From Streptomyces sp. RPA4-2 (GTDB lineage Bacteria > Actinomycetota > Actinomycetes > Streptomycetales > Streptomycetaceae): a stretch of DNA of 64,000 bases. This document shows positions 15,575-24,143 of this stretch, one piece after another. The number at the start of each line of letters is the position of its first letter. The first letter of the stretch is position 1. The position numbers and the translations under genes were made by a program. Where the stretch lies: the NCBI RefSeq assembly GCF_012273515.2, contig NZ_CP050975.2, forward strand, positions 1,550,001 through 1,614,000, written 5' to 3'. Under the pieces are notes generated by a model. That model did no database searches and had not been told where the DNA came from. It was given only the letters and a program-made list of their open reading frames with translations.

Positions 15575-16230
15575 TCAATGTCCTGGTGGCCGACGACGAC
15601 GCCCTGGTCCGGCTCGGTCTCGTCGACCTGCTCTCCACCGACGCGGAACTGAACGTCGTCGCCGAGGCGCCGGACGGCCTGGCCGCCGTCGAACAGGCAG
15701 GCCTCCACCGGGTCGACATCGCCCTGGTCGACGTGCGCATGCCCCGTATGGACGGCATCACCGCGACCCGCCGGCTGCGCGCGCTCCCCGACCCACCACG
15801 AGTGATCACCCTGACCACCTTCGACCTCGACGAGTACGTCTACGACGCGCTCGCCGCCGGCGCGGACGGCTTTCTGCTCAAGGACACCGCACCGCGCGAC
15901 ATCATCCGCGCGGTACACGTGGTGGCGGCCGGCCAGGGCATCCTGCATCCGGCCGCCGCCCGTCGCCTGATCGACCGCTTCCACCACGCCGGCCGCCCGG
16001 AAGTGCTCGAAGCACGCACCCGCGTCGGGGGCCTGACGCCTCGTGAGAGGGATGTCCTCGCACGGCTCGCACACGGTGATTCCAACGCGGAGATCGCGGG
16101 GGCGCTGGGAATGCGCGAGAGTACCGTCAAGGCACACGTCAGCCGGATCCTCGGCGCTCTGGGAGCGGGTAACCGCGTCCAGGCCGCCCTGCTGGCCCGC
16201 GACGCAGGGCTGGGCGGCGGCCACGCTTGA
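15571..16230 (+). CDS. Response regulator, NarL/FixJ family
   Basis: A 219-aa partner of the kinase encoded upstream. The receiver domain has the acidic pocket D8-D10, phospho-acceptor D54 (ALVDVRMPRMDG), Thr in ITLTTF and Lys in LLKDTAPRD. Residues about 150-215 are a LuxR-type HTH (LTPRERDVLARLAHGDSNAE, then ESTVKAHVSRIL). It probably acts on its own promoter region, where the inverted repeat at 14287 is a candidate site. Confidence 0.94.
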   Translation: MINVLVADDDALVRLGLVDLLSTDAELNVVAEAPDGLAAVEQAGLHRVDIALVDVRMPRMDGITATRRLRALPDPPRVITLTTFDLDEYVYDALAAGADGFLLKDTAPRDIIRAVHVVAAGQGILHPAAARRLIDRFHHAGRPEVLEARTRVGGLTPRERDVLARLAHGDSNAEIAGALGMRESTVKAHVSRILGALGAGNRVQAALLARDAGLGGGHA

Positions 16231-16406
16231 CCGATTCTTCGTGGGCGGAGGCCGTCCCCGGGAGACGCCGTGACCGGCGACCGTGACGGGTACGGGTTCG
16301 CCACCGACGCCCGGATCACGCCGGGGTGTCGCGCCGCGCGCAGGGGGCCAGGATGGGGTCGAGGATGCAGGCACCCGCTCCGGCCATAGGGGTGCGCGTA
16401 CCGCTG

Positions 16407-16450
16407 CGGCCCTCGGGACGCACGTACGGCTCCGGCCCTCGGGACGCACG
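16407..16450. repeat. 18-bp direct repeat in the spacer after the response regulator
   Basis: CGGCCCTCGGGACGCACG occurs at 16407-16424 and again at 16433-16450, a 26-bp period. It sits in the 229-bp spacer between the convergent response regulator and M56 genes. Confidence 0.7.
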
Positions 16451-16459
16451 ACCGCTCGG

Positions 16460-17482
16460 CTATACGCGGTGTCCCCGGATCTCGGCACGGTCCCGGTAAC
16501 CGCAACAGAGGACGTGCCGCTGGCGCCGGTGGTCCGTCGTGGCGGCTGTCGTGCCGGCTGGAGCGCGGTGCGCGGCACACAGCACACGCTTGGCGCCGTC
16601 GACCATCTCGTCGCTGTCGGACGCGGCGTCGGCCAGACTCACGAAGCACAGGGTCAGCAGCAGTGCGCCCGCCACGAAGGGCAGCGTCCGGCGCGGGGGA
16701 GGCGGGGCCAGCAGGGCCCGTACCCGCTGGGGAACGACCCCGCCGGTCGCCGCCAGGACGCTGGGGCGTGACACGCCGGCGGACGCCAGGGCGGCTCGCC
16801 CGACGGCGCGGGCGACGACCGCGCGGTCGCCGACCTGCGCGGCGGCCTCCTCGTCCGCCCAGCGTTCCAGCACGAACGCGCCGGCGTCGGCCAGGGGCCG
16901 CAGCAGCGGGTTCACCGCCGCCGTGAGCCGCCAGAGGGTCAGGAAGCGGTGGTGCCCGGCGTTCAAATGCGCCCGCTCGTGCGCCAGTAGGGCGCTGCGT
17001 TCGTGGTCGTCGAGGCACCGCAGCATGCCTCGGGACACCACGATCCGTCCGGGCGTACCCTCCAGCGCGAACGCCAGCGGTGCGTCGTCGTCGAGGACGG
17101 CCAGCTCGGTGTCCCCGGGCAGCCGGGCGCACTCCCGCCGGGCCCGGGCGACCTGGCGGACGTGCCGGAGGGCGGCCGCGGCCAACCGTACGAGGCTCAC
17201 GGCCAGGAGCAGCGCACCGCCCGCCGCGACGGTGAGGTGCACCGGATCCTCCGCCCGCAGCGCCCGAACCGACCAGTGGCCCTCGGCGGCGACCTGGGGT
17301 ATCTGCGCGATGCCGGTGAAGGCCAGGAGCGCCAGCGATCCCGTCCATCCGGCCGCCGTGACGAGCGCGGCGCAGGCCAGGGCCCATGCTGCGGGGCGCG
17401 GGGCCAGCCGCCGCGCCAGACGCGGCGCCGGCACCGTGAGCAGGGCGGATACGAGGAACGGAACGTAGACGCTGATCCGCAC
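16460..17482 (-). CDS. M56-family (BlaR1/MecR1-like) membrane metallopeptidase
   Basis: A 340-aa membrane protein. Hydrophobic helices at about 5-20, 32-60 and 85-105 precede the zinc motif H168-E-R-A-H172 (LLAHERAHLNAGHH) and a downstream ERWADEEAAA, with a final helix near residue 275 (LPFVAGALLLTLCFVSL). BlaR1-type proteases cleave the BlaI-type repressor when they sense cell-wall stress; this protein lacks a large penicillin-binding sensor domain. The GTG start is 4 nt after the BlaI-like gene stop. The tail is basic and contains a CC pair of unknown role. Confidence 0.88.
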   Translation of the reverse strand: MRISVYVPFLVSALLTVPAPRLARRLAPRPAAWALACAALVTAAGWTGSLALLAFTGIAQIPQVAAEGHWSVRALRAEDPVHLTVAAGGALLLAVSLVRLAAAALRHVRQVARARRECARLPGDTELAVLDDDAPLAFALEGTPGRIVVSRGMLRCLDDHERSALLAHERAHLNAGHHRFLTLWRLTAAVNPLLRPLADAGAFVLERWADEEAAAQVGDRAVVARAVGRAALASAGVSRPSVLAATGGVVPQRVRALLAPPPPRRTLPFVAGALLLTLCFVSLADAASDSDEMVDGAKRVLCAAHRAPAGTTAATTDHRRQRHVLCCGYRDRAEIRGHRV

Positions 17483-17486
17483 CGGC

Positions 17487-17912
17487 TCAGGGCCTTCCGT
17501 CGGACGTCTCGTCGCCGCCGCGCGCCTCGTGCTCGGACAGCAGGCTGTGCAGCAATTCCTCGTCCTGTTCGGACAGTTCGGAGACGAAGCGGGTCAGCAC
17601 CGCCTCGCGGTCCGGTCCGCCCTCCAGGAGCGACCGCATGCGCCGGGCGGTGTGCGAGGCCTCGTCCCGAGCCGGCGTGTACGCGTATCCCCGTCCCTCT
17701 CGGTGCCGGACCAGCATGCCCTTGCCGTGGAGACGGGTCAGGATCGTCAGAACCGTGGTGTAGGCCAGGCCGGCGGCCAGACGCTCCCGTACCTGACGAG
17801 CGGTCATCGGGCCGTCCGCGGACCAGAGCGCGGCGAGTACGTCGCTCTCCAGCTCGCCGCGGGCCCGTCTGCCGGATCCGCCAGGGGGTTCCTGTCCCCT
17901 CTGTTCGCTCAC
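17487..17912 (-). CDS. BlaI/MecI/CopY-family transcriptional repressor
   Basis: A 141-aa repressor. The winged helix spans residues 20-95 (ELESDVLAALW, MTARQVRERL, TTVLTILTRLHGKGMLVRH), followed by a C-terminal dimerisation helix pair (FVSELSEQDEELLHSLL). The GTG at 17912 has a GGAGGT site; a longer reading to 18026 crosses the operators and was rejected. BlaI proteins bind CTACA/TGTAG-type dyads, which are present just upstream at 17957 and 18005, so it likely represses itself and the divergent glycosyltransferase operon and is inactivated by the M56 protease. Confidence 0.9.
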   Translation of the reverse strand: MSEQRGQEPPGGSGRRARGELESDVLAALWSADGPMTARQVRERLAAGLAYTTVLTILTRLHGKGMLVRHREGRGYAYTPARDEASHTARRMRSLLEGGPDREAVLTRFVSELSEQDEELLHSLLSEHEARGGDETSDGRP

Positions 17913-17956
17913 GGTCCACCTCCCGCTCCCGCGTTCCGGACAGACTACCCGGCGAT

Positions 17957-17975
17957 CTCCTACTAAACGTAGGAG
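17957..17975. promoter_or_regulatory. Candidate BlaI operator 1
   Basis: CTCCTAC-TAAAC-GTAGGAG is a perfect inverted repeat with 7-bp arms, 45 bp upstream of the BlaI-like gene. The core CTAC/GTAG matches the general BlaI dyad. Confidence 0.6.
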
Positions 17976-18004
17976 GTATGCTCCGGGCTTCAAAGCGTGA
18001 ACTA

Positions 18005-18017
18005 CTACATGTTGTAG
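18005..18017. promoter_or_regulatory. Candidate BlaI operator 2
   Basis: CTACA-TGT-TGTAG is a perfect inverted repeat close to the mycobacterial and staphylococcal BlaI consensus (TACA and TGTA half-sites). It lies 35 bp before the glycosyltransferase start, where it would block the promoter. Confidence 0.65.
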
Positions 18018-18052
18018 ATCCCGCATGCCCTCTGACGGTGGAGGAACAGCCC

Positions 18053-19630
18053 ATGCCCCACGCCGAACGCATGCTCCCCGGACCCGTGCCTCCCGGGCCC
18101 GAGGTCGCGAATGCCCTACCGGGCCCTCGCACGGCCATGACGCCGCATGCGGGCCGGATCGCGGTCTTCTCCGCGAGCGTCGGCGCCGGCCACGACGGCG
18201 CGGCGGCCGAACTGGCCCGCCGCCTCACGGCGGACGGGTTCACCGTGGACCGCCACGACCTGCTGGACCTGCTGCCCGCCGGACTCGGCCGGGCGGTCCG
18301 GACGGGCTACCACCGGATGCTCGTCCGCGCCCCGTGGGCCTACCAGCGGATCTACTCCAGCAGCGAGCGCGCCGGAGGCGGCGGCCCGGCCGCACGGGCG
18401 CTGCTGCGCGCGGCCGAACGCCGGGTGCTGCACGCCCTGCACCCGGGTACCGGCGCCGTCGTCTCCACCTACCCCGGGGCCAGCCAGGTGCTGGGCAGTC
18501 TGCGCCGGGACGGCAGGCTGGCCGTTCCCGTCCTGACCTACCTGACCGACTTCTCCGTACATCCACTGTGGGTGGCGGACGGTGTGGACGTGCATCTGGC
18601 CGCCCACCCGGTGACCGCTGCCCAGGCGCGTGCCGCCGGCGCCCGGACCGTGCGGGTGTGCGGGCCGGTCACCGATCCGCGTTTCCGGCCCTGCACCGGG
18701 GCGGAACGCGATCGGGCACGGGACAGGTTCGGCCTGCCTCAGAAGGCCCCGCTGGCACTGCTGGTCGCCGGATCGTGGGGCGTCGGGCCTGTCCGGCAGG
18801 TGGCCCTGGAACTGCGTGACTCGGGCGCGGTCGTACCGGTGGTCGTCTGCGGACGCAACGAGGCGCTGGCCGCGCGGTTGCGCGCGGAAGGCATCGAGTA
18901 CGCCTACGGGTGGGTCGACGACATGCCCGCCCTGATGAACGCCGCCGACGTCCTGGTGCAGAACGCGGGCGGTCTGACCTCGCTGGAGGCGTTCGCGGCG
19001 GGGCTACCGGTCGCGAGCTACCGCTGCATACCGGGCCACGGCCTGACCAACGCCGCAGCGCTCCACGAGGCCGGGGTGGCCGTGTGGATCCGGGACCCGG
19101 CGGATCTGAAGGCCGTGCTCACCGATCTGACGGACGGCACACTCGGACTCCGGCAGCGCGAGGCCGCCTTCGCCCTCTTCACCCGAACTCCCGGCCAGGG
19201 CCCGGCGGCTGAGATCGCGCGGCGGCACCGGCGCGCCCCAGTGCCGCGGCAGGCGATGTCCGCCCCGTCGCGACGCCCGGCACGCCCTCTCGCCGCACCG
19301 GCCGAAAGCCCGGGTACACCCAGCGCGAGGACTTCCGGCCGGCACGCGGAGAGCACGCACCGAACACCGCTCCCTGACGGGCGAACGCGGCCTGCCGCGG
19401 CACCGGCGCGGAAAGACTCGGTCCCGGCCGGTCGGACACGCCCCGCACCCCGTCGGCTCGCCGCCACGGCCGCGGTCGCCTGCGCCGTATGGGCGTGCGC
19501 CGTGGTCACGGGAGGCGCCACGGCGCTCGACGGGCCCAGCCTGGTGCGGACCATCGGCCACAGCCTCGACCTGGACGACCTCCACCAAGGGGACGGCCAC
19601 GGCGCCGGATCCGGAGGCCACCACTCATGA
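18053..19630 (+). CDS. Glycosyltransferase of the MGDG-synthase/MurG type with a membrane-anchored tail
   Basis: A 525-aa protein. Residues 30-200 are the MGDG-synthase-like N-domain with the ASVGAGHDGAA loop. Residues 200-400 are the GT28-type donor domain with the NAGGLTSLEAFAAGLP motif that binds the UDP-sugar. After about residue 410 comes a Pro/Arg-rich low-complexity linker, then a hydrophobic segment (LAATAAVACAVWACAVVTGG) and a short His/Asp/Gly-rich end, a tail not expected in the family. The ATG at 18053 has a GGAGGA site. The stop overlaps the deacetylase gene (ATGA). A role in glycolipid or envelope glycan synthesis, controlled by the divergent BlaI/M56 pair, is likely. Confidence 0.82.
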   Translation: MPHAERMLPGPVPPGPEVANALPGPRTAMTPHAGRIAVFSASVGAGHDGAAAELARRLTADGFTVDRHDLLDLLPAGLGRAVRTGYHRMLVRAPWAYQRIYSSSERAGGGGPAARALLRAAERRVLHALHPGTGAVVSTYPGASQVLGSLRRDGRLAVPVLTYLTDFSVHPLWVADGVDVHLAAHPVTAAQARAAGARTVRVCGPVTDPRFRPCTGAERDRARDRFGLPQKAPLALLVAGSWGVGPVRQVALELRDSGAVVPVVVCGRNEALAARLRAEGIEYAYGWVDDMPALMNAADVLVQNAGGLTSLEAFAAGLPVASYRCIPGHGLTNAAALHEAGVAVWIRDPADLKAVLTDLTDGTLGLRQREAAFALFTRTPGQGPAAEIARRHRRAPVPRQAMSAPSRRPARPLAAPAESPGTPSARTSGRHAESTHRTPLPDGRTRPAAAPARKDSVPAGRTRPAPRRLAATAAVACAVWACAVVTGGATALDGPSLVRTIGHSLDLDDLHQGDGHGAGSGGHHS

Positions 19631-20439
19631 CCGCCCGCCGCACACTCCGCACGGCCGCACTGGCCGCCCTGCCGGCTCTCGTCGCCGCCCACGCCGCACC
19701 GGTGGTCTCCACCTTCGGACCGCTGCGCAACCGCGCCATGCCCCGCCTCTCGGGCCGCGGCCGCCCCGACCACGTCGCCCTGACCTTCGACGACGGACCC
19801 GACCCGCGGTCCACCCCGCGCTTCCTGCGGCTGCTCGCGGAACGCGAGGTCCGTGCCACCTTCTTCCTGCTCGGCACAGAGGCCCAGCGCTTTCCGGACG
19901 TCGTACGGGAGATCGCCGCCGCCGGCCACGAGATCGGTGTCCACGGCTGGCTGCACCGCCCGCTCCTCCTCCGTGGCCCGCGCGCCACGTACGACGACTT
20001 CGCCCGAGCCCGCGACACCGTCGCCGCCCTCACCGGGCAACCGCCCACCCTCTTCCGGCCGCCGTACGGTGTCATGTCGACCGCGGCCCATCTCGCGGCA
20101 CACCGCCTCGGCCTCACCCCGGTGCTGTGGACCTGCTGGGGAGAGGACTGGACGGCGCACGCCACCCCCGAGTCCGTCCACCGCGTCGTCACCGCCGACC
20201 TGGACGGCGGCGGCACCATCCTGCTCCACGACTCCGACCGCACCTCGGCACCCGAGGCCTGGCGCGCGACCCTGGGGGCCCTCCCCCGGATACTCGACAC
20301 CTGCGCGAGTCGGGGCTTCCAGGTGGGCCGACTGCGCGACCACGGATGGCGGCACAACGCTTCCCGCCTTCCGCGCACTCGGGAACACCCGGGACCCGCC
20401 GATCGTCTACAGTTCGGTAGACCGTCTACTCGCTCGTAG
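19627..20439 (+). CDS. NodB-type polysaccharide deacetylase
   Basis: A 270-aa carbohydrate esterase (CE4). Motif 1 TFDDGPD supplies the catalytic base and metal Asp; motif 2 HGWLH supplies the two metal His residues; motif 3 RPPYG and a late HDSDRTS follow. An N-terminal hydrophobic stretch (LAALPALVAAHAAPVV) could be a signal or anchor. It removes N- or O-acetyl groups from an envelope glycan. It is translated together with the glycosyltransferase, and both are divergent from a BlaI/M56 pair. Confidence 0.88.
   Translation: MTARRTLRTAALAALPALVAAHAAPVVSTFGPLRNRAMPRLSGRGRPDHVALTFDDGPDPRSTPRFLRLLAEREVRATFFLLGTEAQRFPDVVREIAAAGHEIGVHGWLHRPLLLRGPRATYDDFARARDTVAALTGQPPTLFRPPYGVMSTAAHLAAHRLGLTPVLWTCWGEDWTAHATPESVHRVVTADLDGGGTILLHDSDRTSAPEAWRATLGALPRILDTCASRGFQVGRLRDHGWRHNASRLPRTREHPGPADRLQFGRPSTRS
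20405..20422. repeat. Inverted repeat at the end of the deacetylase gene
   Basis: GTCTAC-AGTTCG-GTAGAC is a perfect 6-6-6 inverted repeat overlapping the last codons of the deacetylase gene, followed at about 20425 by another CTAC/GTAG pair. It could be a BlaI-type site for the next gene (start 20492) or a weak hairpin. Confidence 0.4.
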
Positions 20440-20491
20440 TCGCTCGTTGTCGGTCACTCACTCACTTCAGGTCGCGGAGCAGGGGCGGGCG

Positions 20492-21103
20492 GTGTACGAA
20501 CCGGAGGAGCCGGCGAGCGGTCGGCGCGCGGCCCACGTCGTGGCATGGCTCAGCGCACGCGAAGAGGTCGAGAACGTGTTGCGCGAGCCTCTCGGCGGCC
20601 TGCCGAGCCAGCAGGACGAGACGGCGTCGCGGATGGCCGGCGTGCTGCAGGCCACGGCACTGGGACTCGGCCCCGACGCGGCCGCGATATGGGCGGGAGT
20701 GCCCGACCGGGTCCTTCACGGCTGGCTGGAGAAGGACTCCGTCTTCGCCGCGGCCGTGAAGTCGGCCGGTGAACTGGCGGCCGCCCACGGACCGCACCTC
20801 CACGGCAAGGTGACGGCCGCGCAGCTCAGGGTGATGCTGATCGCCATCAGCCGGGGTGAGACCTGGCTGGTGGCCGCCCGGCTCGCCGGCATCTCGACGC
20901 ACCAGTACCGCAAGCTGTGGGCCGCCTCGCCGGCCATGGTCGCCCTGGTGAACGCCGCACGCAGCGTACGGCCGCGGAAGTCGAAGCACCTCGCCGCCCC
21001 CGCACACCGCCGGCTGTGGCCGGCTTCCGCCGACCGCAAGAGCTACCGCCTCGTGCGGCGCGACGACCCCCAGGCGCCACCGGACACACCAAGGGCCGAC
21101 TGA
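20492..21103 (+). CDS. Uncharacterised HTH-like protein
   Basis: A 203-aa soluble, helix-rich protein. It contains two repeated helical stretches of HTH character: DAAAIWAGVPDRVLHGWLEK (residues 70-90) and ISRGETWLVAARLAGISTHQ (about 125-150), each followed by a conserved-looking AAS/AAxV segment. This resembles small terminase-like or phage-type DNA-binding domains, though no phage gene is near. The GTG at 20492 has only a weak G-rich site. It follows the deacetylase gene by 52 bp on the same strand and may be read through from it. DNA binding is inferred, not shown. Confidence 0.6.
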   Translation: MYEPEEPASGRRAAHVVAWLSAREEVENVLREPLGGLPSQQDETASRMAGVLQATALGLGPDAAAIWAGVPDRVLHGWLEKDSVFAAAVKSAGELAAAHGPHLHGKVTAAQLRVMLIAISRGETWLVAARLAGISTHQYRKLWAASPAMVALVNAARSVRPRKSKHLAAPAHRRLWPASADRKSYRLVRRDDPQAPPDTPRAD

Positions 21104-21280
21104 GCCCGCTCCCGCGGCCACTTGTGCGCGAGCCGCTTCCCCCGTCGCGCTCCACGGACGGGGCGCCGGCCCCTGAGCGGAAGGGGGCACGGCCGGGCCG
21201 GTGGTATCCGCCGTCACGGCGATCGGAAGATGACCCGGGTGGCGTCGGTCCCATCACCGCCCGTGCATGTCCCCCTGCCC

Positions 21281-21997
21281 TCAGGGCAGTTCCAGCCGGT
21301 AGCCGTGCCCTCGCAGGGTGGTGACGCGTGGAACGCGGTACGGCTGGGCCACCGGGCCCGTGAGCCGGCGTCGCAGCGCCGCCATGGTGACGTCGAGCGT
21401 CTTGGTCGACCCGAACCAGTTCTCGTCCCAGACCTCGGCCATCAGGGTTTCCCTGGACACGGCCTCGCCCGCGTGCCGGGCGAGCACCGCCGGCAGCTCG
21501 AACTCCTTCGGACGCAGCCTTACTTCGTGCTCGTGGAGCGTGCAACGGCGTGCCGTGACGTCGACGACCAGGTCGCCGAGCCGGATCGGCTCCCGCGGCG
21601 GCGAGGTGATCGTCCGGCGCCGCATGTGGGCGCGGAGCCGCGCCAGCAGCACGGTCAGGCTGAAGGGCTTGACCAGGTGGTCGTCGGCCCCCGCGTCGAG
21701 CCCCACGATGACGTCGATGTCGTCCGTGCGGGCGGTGAGGATCACGATCAGCAGGTCCGGGAAGCGGGCTCGCAGCGTACGGGCCACGTCGAGCCCGTCC
21801 ATGTCCGGCAGCCCGAGGTCCAGCAGGAGCACGTCGTGGACGGATCGCGCGGCCTCGGCCAGCGCGCCCGACCCCGTCCTGCTCCGGGTGGGCGCGTAGC
21901 CGTTGCCGCGCAGGCCGGTGTCGAGGTTCCGGCCGATGGTCTCGTCGTCCTCGACGACGGGGAGACACCTCGCCGTCGCCCTGTCGGGTGGATTCAC
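21281..21997 (-). CDS. Orphan response regulator, OmpR/PhoB family
   Basis: A 238-aa regulator. The receiver domain has acidic residues EDDE, phospho-acceptor D60 (LLLDLGLPDMDG), Thr in ILTAR and Lys in LVKPF. Residues 135-235 are a winged helix (LRPKEFELPAVLARH, TLDVTMAALRRRL, VTTLRGHGYRL). No histidine kinase is adjacent, so the cognate sensor must lie elsewhere. The start is a GTG without a strong ribosome site, and the first ten residues (to ARCLPVVEDD) are unusual for the family, so a different start or small sequence change is possible. It is divergent from the membrane protein at 22151. Confidence 0.86.
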   Translation of the reverse strand: MNPPDRATARCLPVVEDDETIGRNLDTGLRGNGYAPTRSRTGSGALAEAARSVHDVLLLDLGLPDMDGLDVARTLRARFPDLLIVILTARTDDIDVIVGLDAGADDHLVKPFSLTVLLARLRAHMRRRTITSPPREPIRLGDLVVDVTARRCTLHEHEVRLRPKEFELPAVLARHAGEAVSRETLMAEVWDENWFGSTKTLDVTMAALRRRLTGPVAQPYRVPRVTTLRGHGYRLELP

Positions 21998-22150
21998 GGG
22001 GCCGAGCGGGATCGAGCACCTTCCGACGGGGACCTTTGAACCGGCGGCGGTGTGCGCTGTCCGCCATGAAGGGGTGGTGGGACGAGTTCAGCCGGACCTT
22101 GTCGGGGTCGGGCGGACGCCGACTCCCCCAGGCACGACGGGAGCACTCTC

Positions 22151-22969
22151 TTGACTTCGACGAATTCGGTGATGAAGAAGCTGCCTGAGGTCACTCTGGC
22201 GTTCTGGATCATGAAGATCGCCGCGACGACCCTGGGCGAGACGGCGGGCGACCTGTTCGCCCAGACTCTCAAACTCGGCTACTTCGTGACCACGATCGCC
22301 CTGTTCCTGATGTTCGTGGTGACACTGGTCGTCCAGCTCAGGTCCCGTCGCTACAACCCGTTCTTCTACTGGACCGTGATTCTCTCGACCAGCATGGCCG
22401 GCACCACCATGTCCGACTTCATGAACCGCGACGCCAGCGCCAAGTACCTCTCGGACGGGGCGACGTCGCTCGGCTGGGGCCCGCAGGGCCTCGGGCTGGG
22501 CTACCCCGAAGGCGCCGCCATCCTGGTCTCGATCCTTCTCGCGATCTTCCTCGCCTGGAAACTGAGCGGGATGACGTTCCAGATCCGCGACATCGTGACC
22601 TTCCGCGCCGAGGCCCTGTTCTGGTCGGCGATCCTCGTCTCGAACACGCTCGGTACGTCCATGGGCGACTTCCTCTCCGACAGTTCCGGCCTCGGCTACC
22701 TCGGCGGGGCGCTGCTCGTCTCCGGGGTGCTGGCGGTCCTCGTCGCGCTGATGAAGGTCCCGGTGGTGCCGAACGTCCTGCTGTTCTGGATCGCCTTCGT
22801 CCTCACACGGCCGCTCGGCGCCACCGCCGGTGACTTCCTCACCAAGCCGCACGCCAAGGGCGGCCTCGACCTCGGCACCGCGGGCTCGTCCGCCGTGCTG
22901 CTCGCCGCCCTGTTCGGCCTCATGGCCTACGCCCAGGTCCAGGAACGCCGCACGGCGTTGCCGGCCTGA
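22151..22969 (+). CDS. COG4705-type polytopic membrane protein
   Basis: A 272-aa membrane protein with about eight hydrophobic helices. It contains four related motifs: TTLGETAGDL, GTTMSDFMNRD, GTSMGDFLSD and GATAGDFLT, each of the form T-x-G/S-D-F/L next to a helix, pointing to fourfold internal duplication. The TTG at 22151 follows a GGGAG site; the ATG at 22172 has none. Function is not established. The adjacent orphan OmpR regulator may control it. Confidence 0.8.
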   Translation: MTSTNSVMKKLPEVTLAFWIMKIAATTLGETAGDLFAQTLKLGYFVTTIALFLMFVVTLVVQLRSRRYNPFFYWTVILSTSMAGTTMSDFMNRDASAKYLSDGATSLGWGPQGLGLGYPEGAAILVSILLAIFLAWKLSGMTFQIRDIVTFRAEALFWSAILVSNTLGTSMGDFLSDSSGLGYLGGALLVSGVLAVLVALMKVPVVPNVLLFWIAFVLTRPLGATAGDFLTKPHAKGGLDLGTAGSSAVLLAALFGLMAYAQVQERRTALPA

Positions 22970-22982
22970 CGGCCGGAGCGGT

Positions 22983-23037
22983 CCGGCAGCAAGCCGGCGG
23001 TGCGTTCGGTGTTGCCTGCGTAGGGCCGTAGGCAGGC
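22983..23037. terminator. Two stem-loops between convergent genes
   Basis: CCGGC-AGCAA-GCCGG (22983-22997) is followed by GCCTGC/GCAGGC arms (23014-23019 and 23032-23037) enclosing 12 nt. They lie after the membrane protein gene and in front of the end of the convergent M56 gene. Confidence 0.45.
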
Positions 23038-23195
23038 CCATTCGTCGGGCAGGGACTGATCCGCAGCTGAACCCCGTCGCCCCGCCACCGGCCGGCATCA
23101 CGCCGGTCCGGCCGGGTCGCTCCCCCGGCCGGGAAGCGACAAGTCCCTTCGCCCGGCCGATGGTTGGGGGCTCGGCTGCCTCGACCGGTCGCGAG

Positions 23196-24143
23196 TCAGC
23201 CTCCTCGAACGGCGACGGCCGCGTACTCCACGTACTCGTGCAGCCCGTAGGCCGGCGCGAGTGCCGCCAGCGCCAGAGCGGCCGCAGTCGTCGCCAGACC
23301 CAGGGCACCCGCCTGCCGGGCTCCCCCCTGCGGTGCCGCGGGCGCCGGCCTGAGCAGCGCTTCGACCCGCCGGGGCACCGGCCCGGTCGTCACCGACAGC
23401 AGCGGATACCCGCCACCGGTACGCCGCTTCTGCGACGCTCCGGCCAGGGCCGCCCGGGCGATGGCCGCCGCCGCCACCTTCCGGTCACCGACGGCGGCCG
23501 CCGCCGATTCGTCCGCCCATCGCTCGAGGTGGAACCCCAGCGACTCCCGCAGGCTCCGCGCCGCGGGGTGAACGGTCGTGGACAGGTCGACCACGGCGGA
23601 CAGCAGGTGATGGCGGCCGGACAGGTGGGCGCGCTCGTGGGCCAGCAGTACCTCGCGCTCCGTGGCCCTCAGGGCCCGCATCATGCCGGAGGTCACCACG
23701 ATCCGGCCGCCGCGGCCTTGGTAGCCGGGCAGCGCGAAGGCGTCCACCTCGCTGCCCGGCACCACCAGCAGGTCCCCGGCGCCCGTCCCCTCGGCGGCCG
23801 ATCGCCAGGCGCGCCTGAGCAGCGAACGGTGCTGGAACCACCGCCGCACCAGCAGCACCAGCTGGACGAGCATGACCGCGCCGGCCACGCAGGCCATCGG
23901 CACCGCGGCCGGCCACACCTCCAGCACACGCGCGAGCGGCACCTGCTCAAGTGCCGCGAGGAAGGGCACGTGGAACAGGCCGGTCAGTGCCGCGATCGTG
24001 CCGCAGGCCATGAGGACCGCCGCGGCCGTCAGCGTCCAGCACGCCTCCCGGGGCGGGAGAACACCGGCCAGACGGCGGGCCGCCACGGAGGCGCCCCACG
24101 GAAAAGCGAGGCCCAGCACGACCAGGGCCAGTACGTAGGTCAC
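23196..24143 (-). CDS. M56-family membrane metallopeptidase (second copy)
   Basis: A 315-aa membrane protease with helices at about 2-18, 38-60 and 78-100. The zinc motif is H169-E-R-A-H173 (LLAHERAHLSGRHH), followed by ERWADESAAA. It parallels the protein at 16460 but is clearly diverged. The GTG at 24143 overlaps the stop of the BlaI-like gene as GTGA, so the pair is co-translated. The likely role is signal-induced cleavage of the adjacent repressor. Confidence 0.88.
   Translation of the reverse strand: MTYVLALVVLGLAFPWGASVAARRLAGVLPPREACWTLTAAAVLMACGTIAALTGLFHVPFLAALEQVPLARVLEVWPAAVPMACVAGAVMLVQLVLLVRRWFQHRSLLRRAWRSAAEGTGAGDLLVVPGSEVDAFALPGYQGRGGRIVVTSGMMRALRATEREVLLAHERAHLSGRHHLLSAVVDLSTTVHPAARSLRESLGFHLERWADESAAAAVGDRKVAAAAIARAALAGASQKRRTGGGYPLLSVTTGPVPRRVEALLRPAPAAPQGGARQAGALGLATTAAALALAALAPAYGLHEYVEYAAVAVRGG

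Noticed and set aside
17003-18052. Upstream extension of the glycosyltransferase frame
   Set aside because: It runs antisense over the BlaI and M56 genes; the ribosome site and protein start are at 18053.
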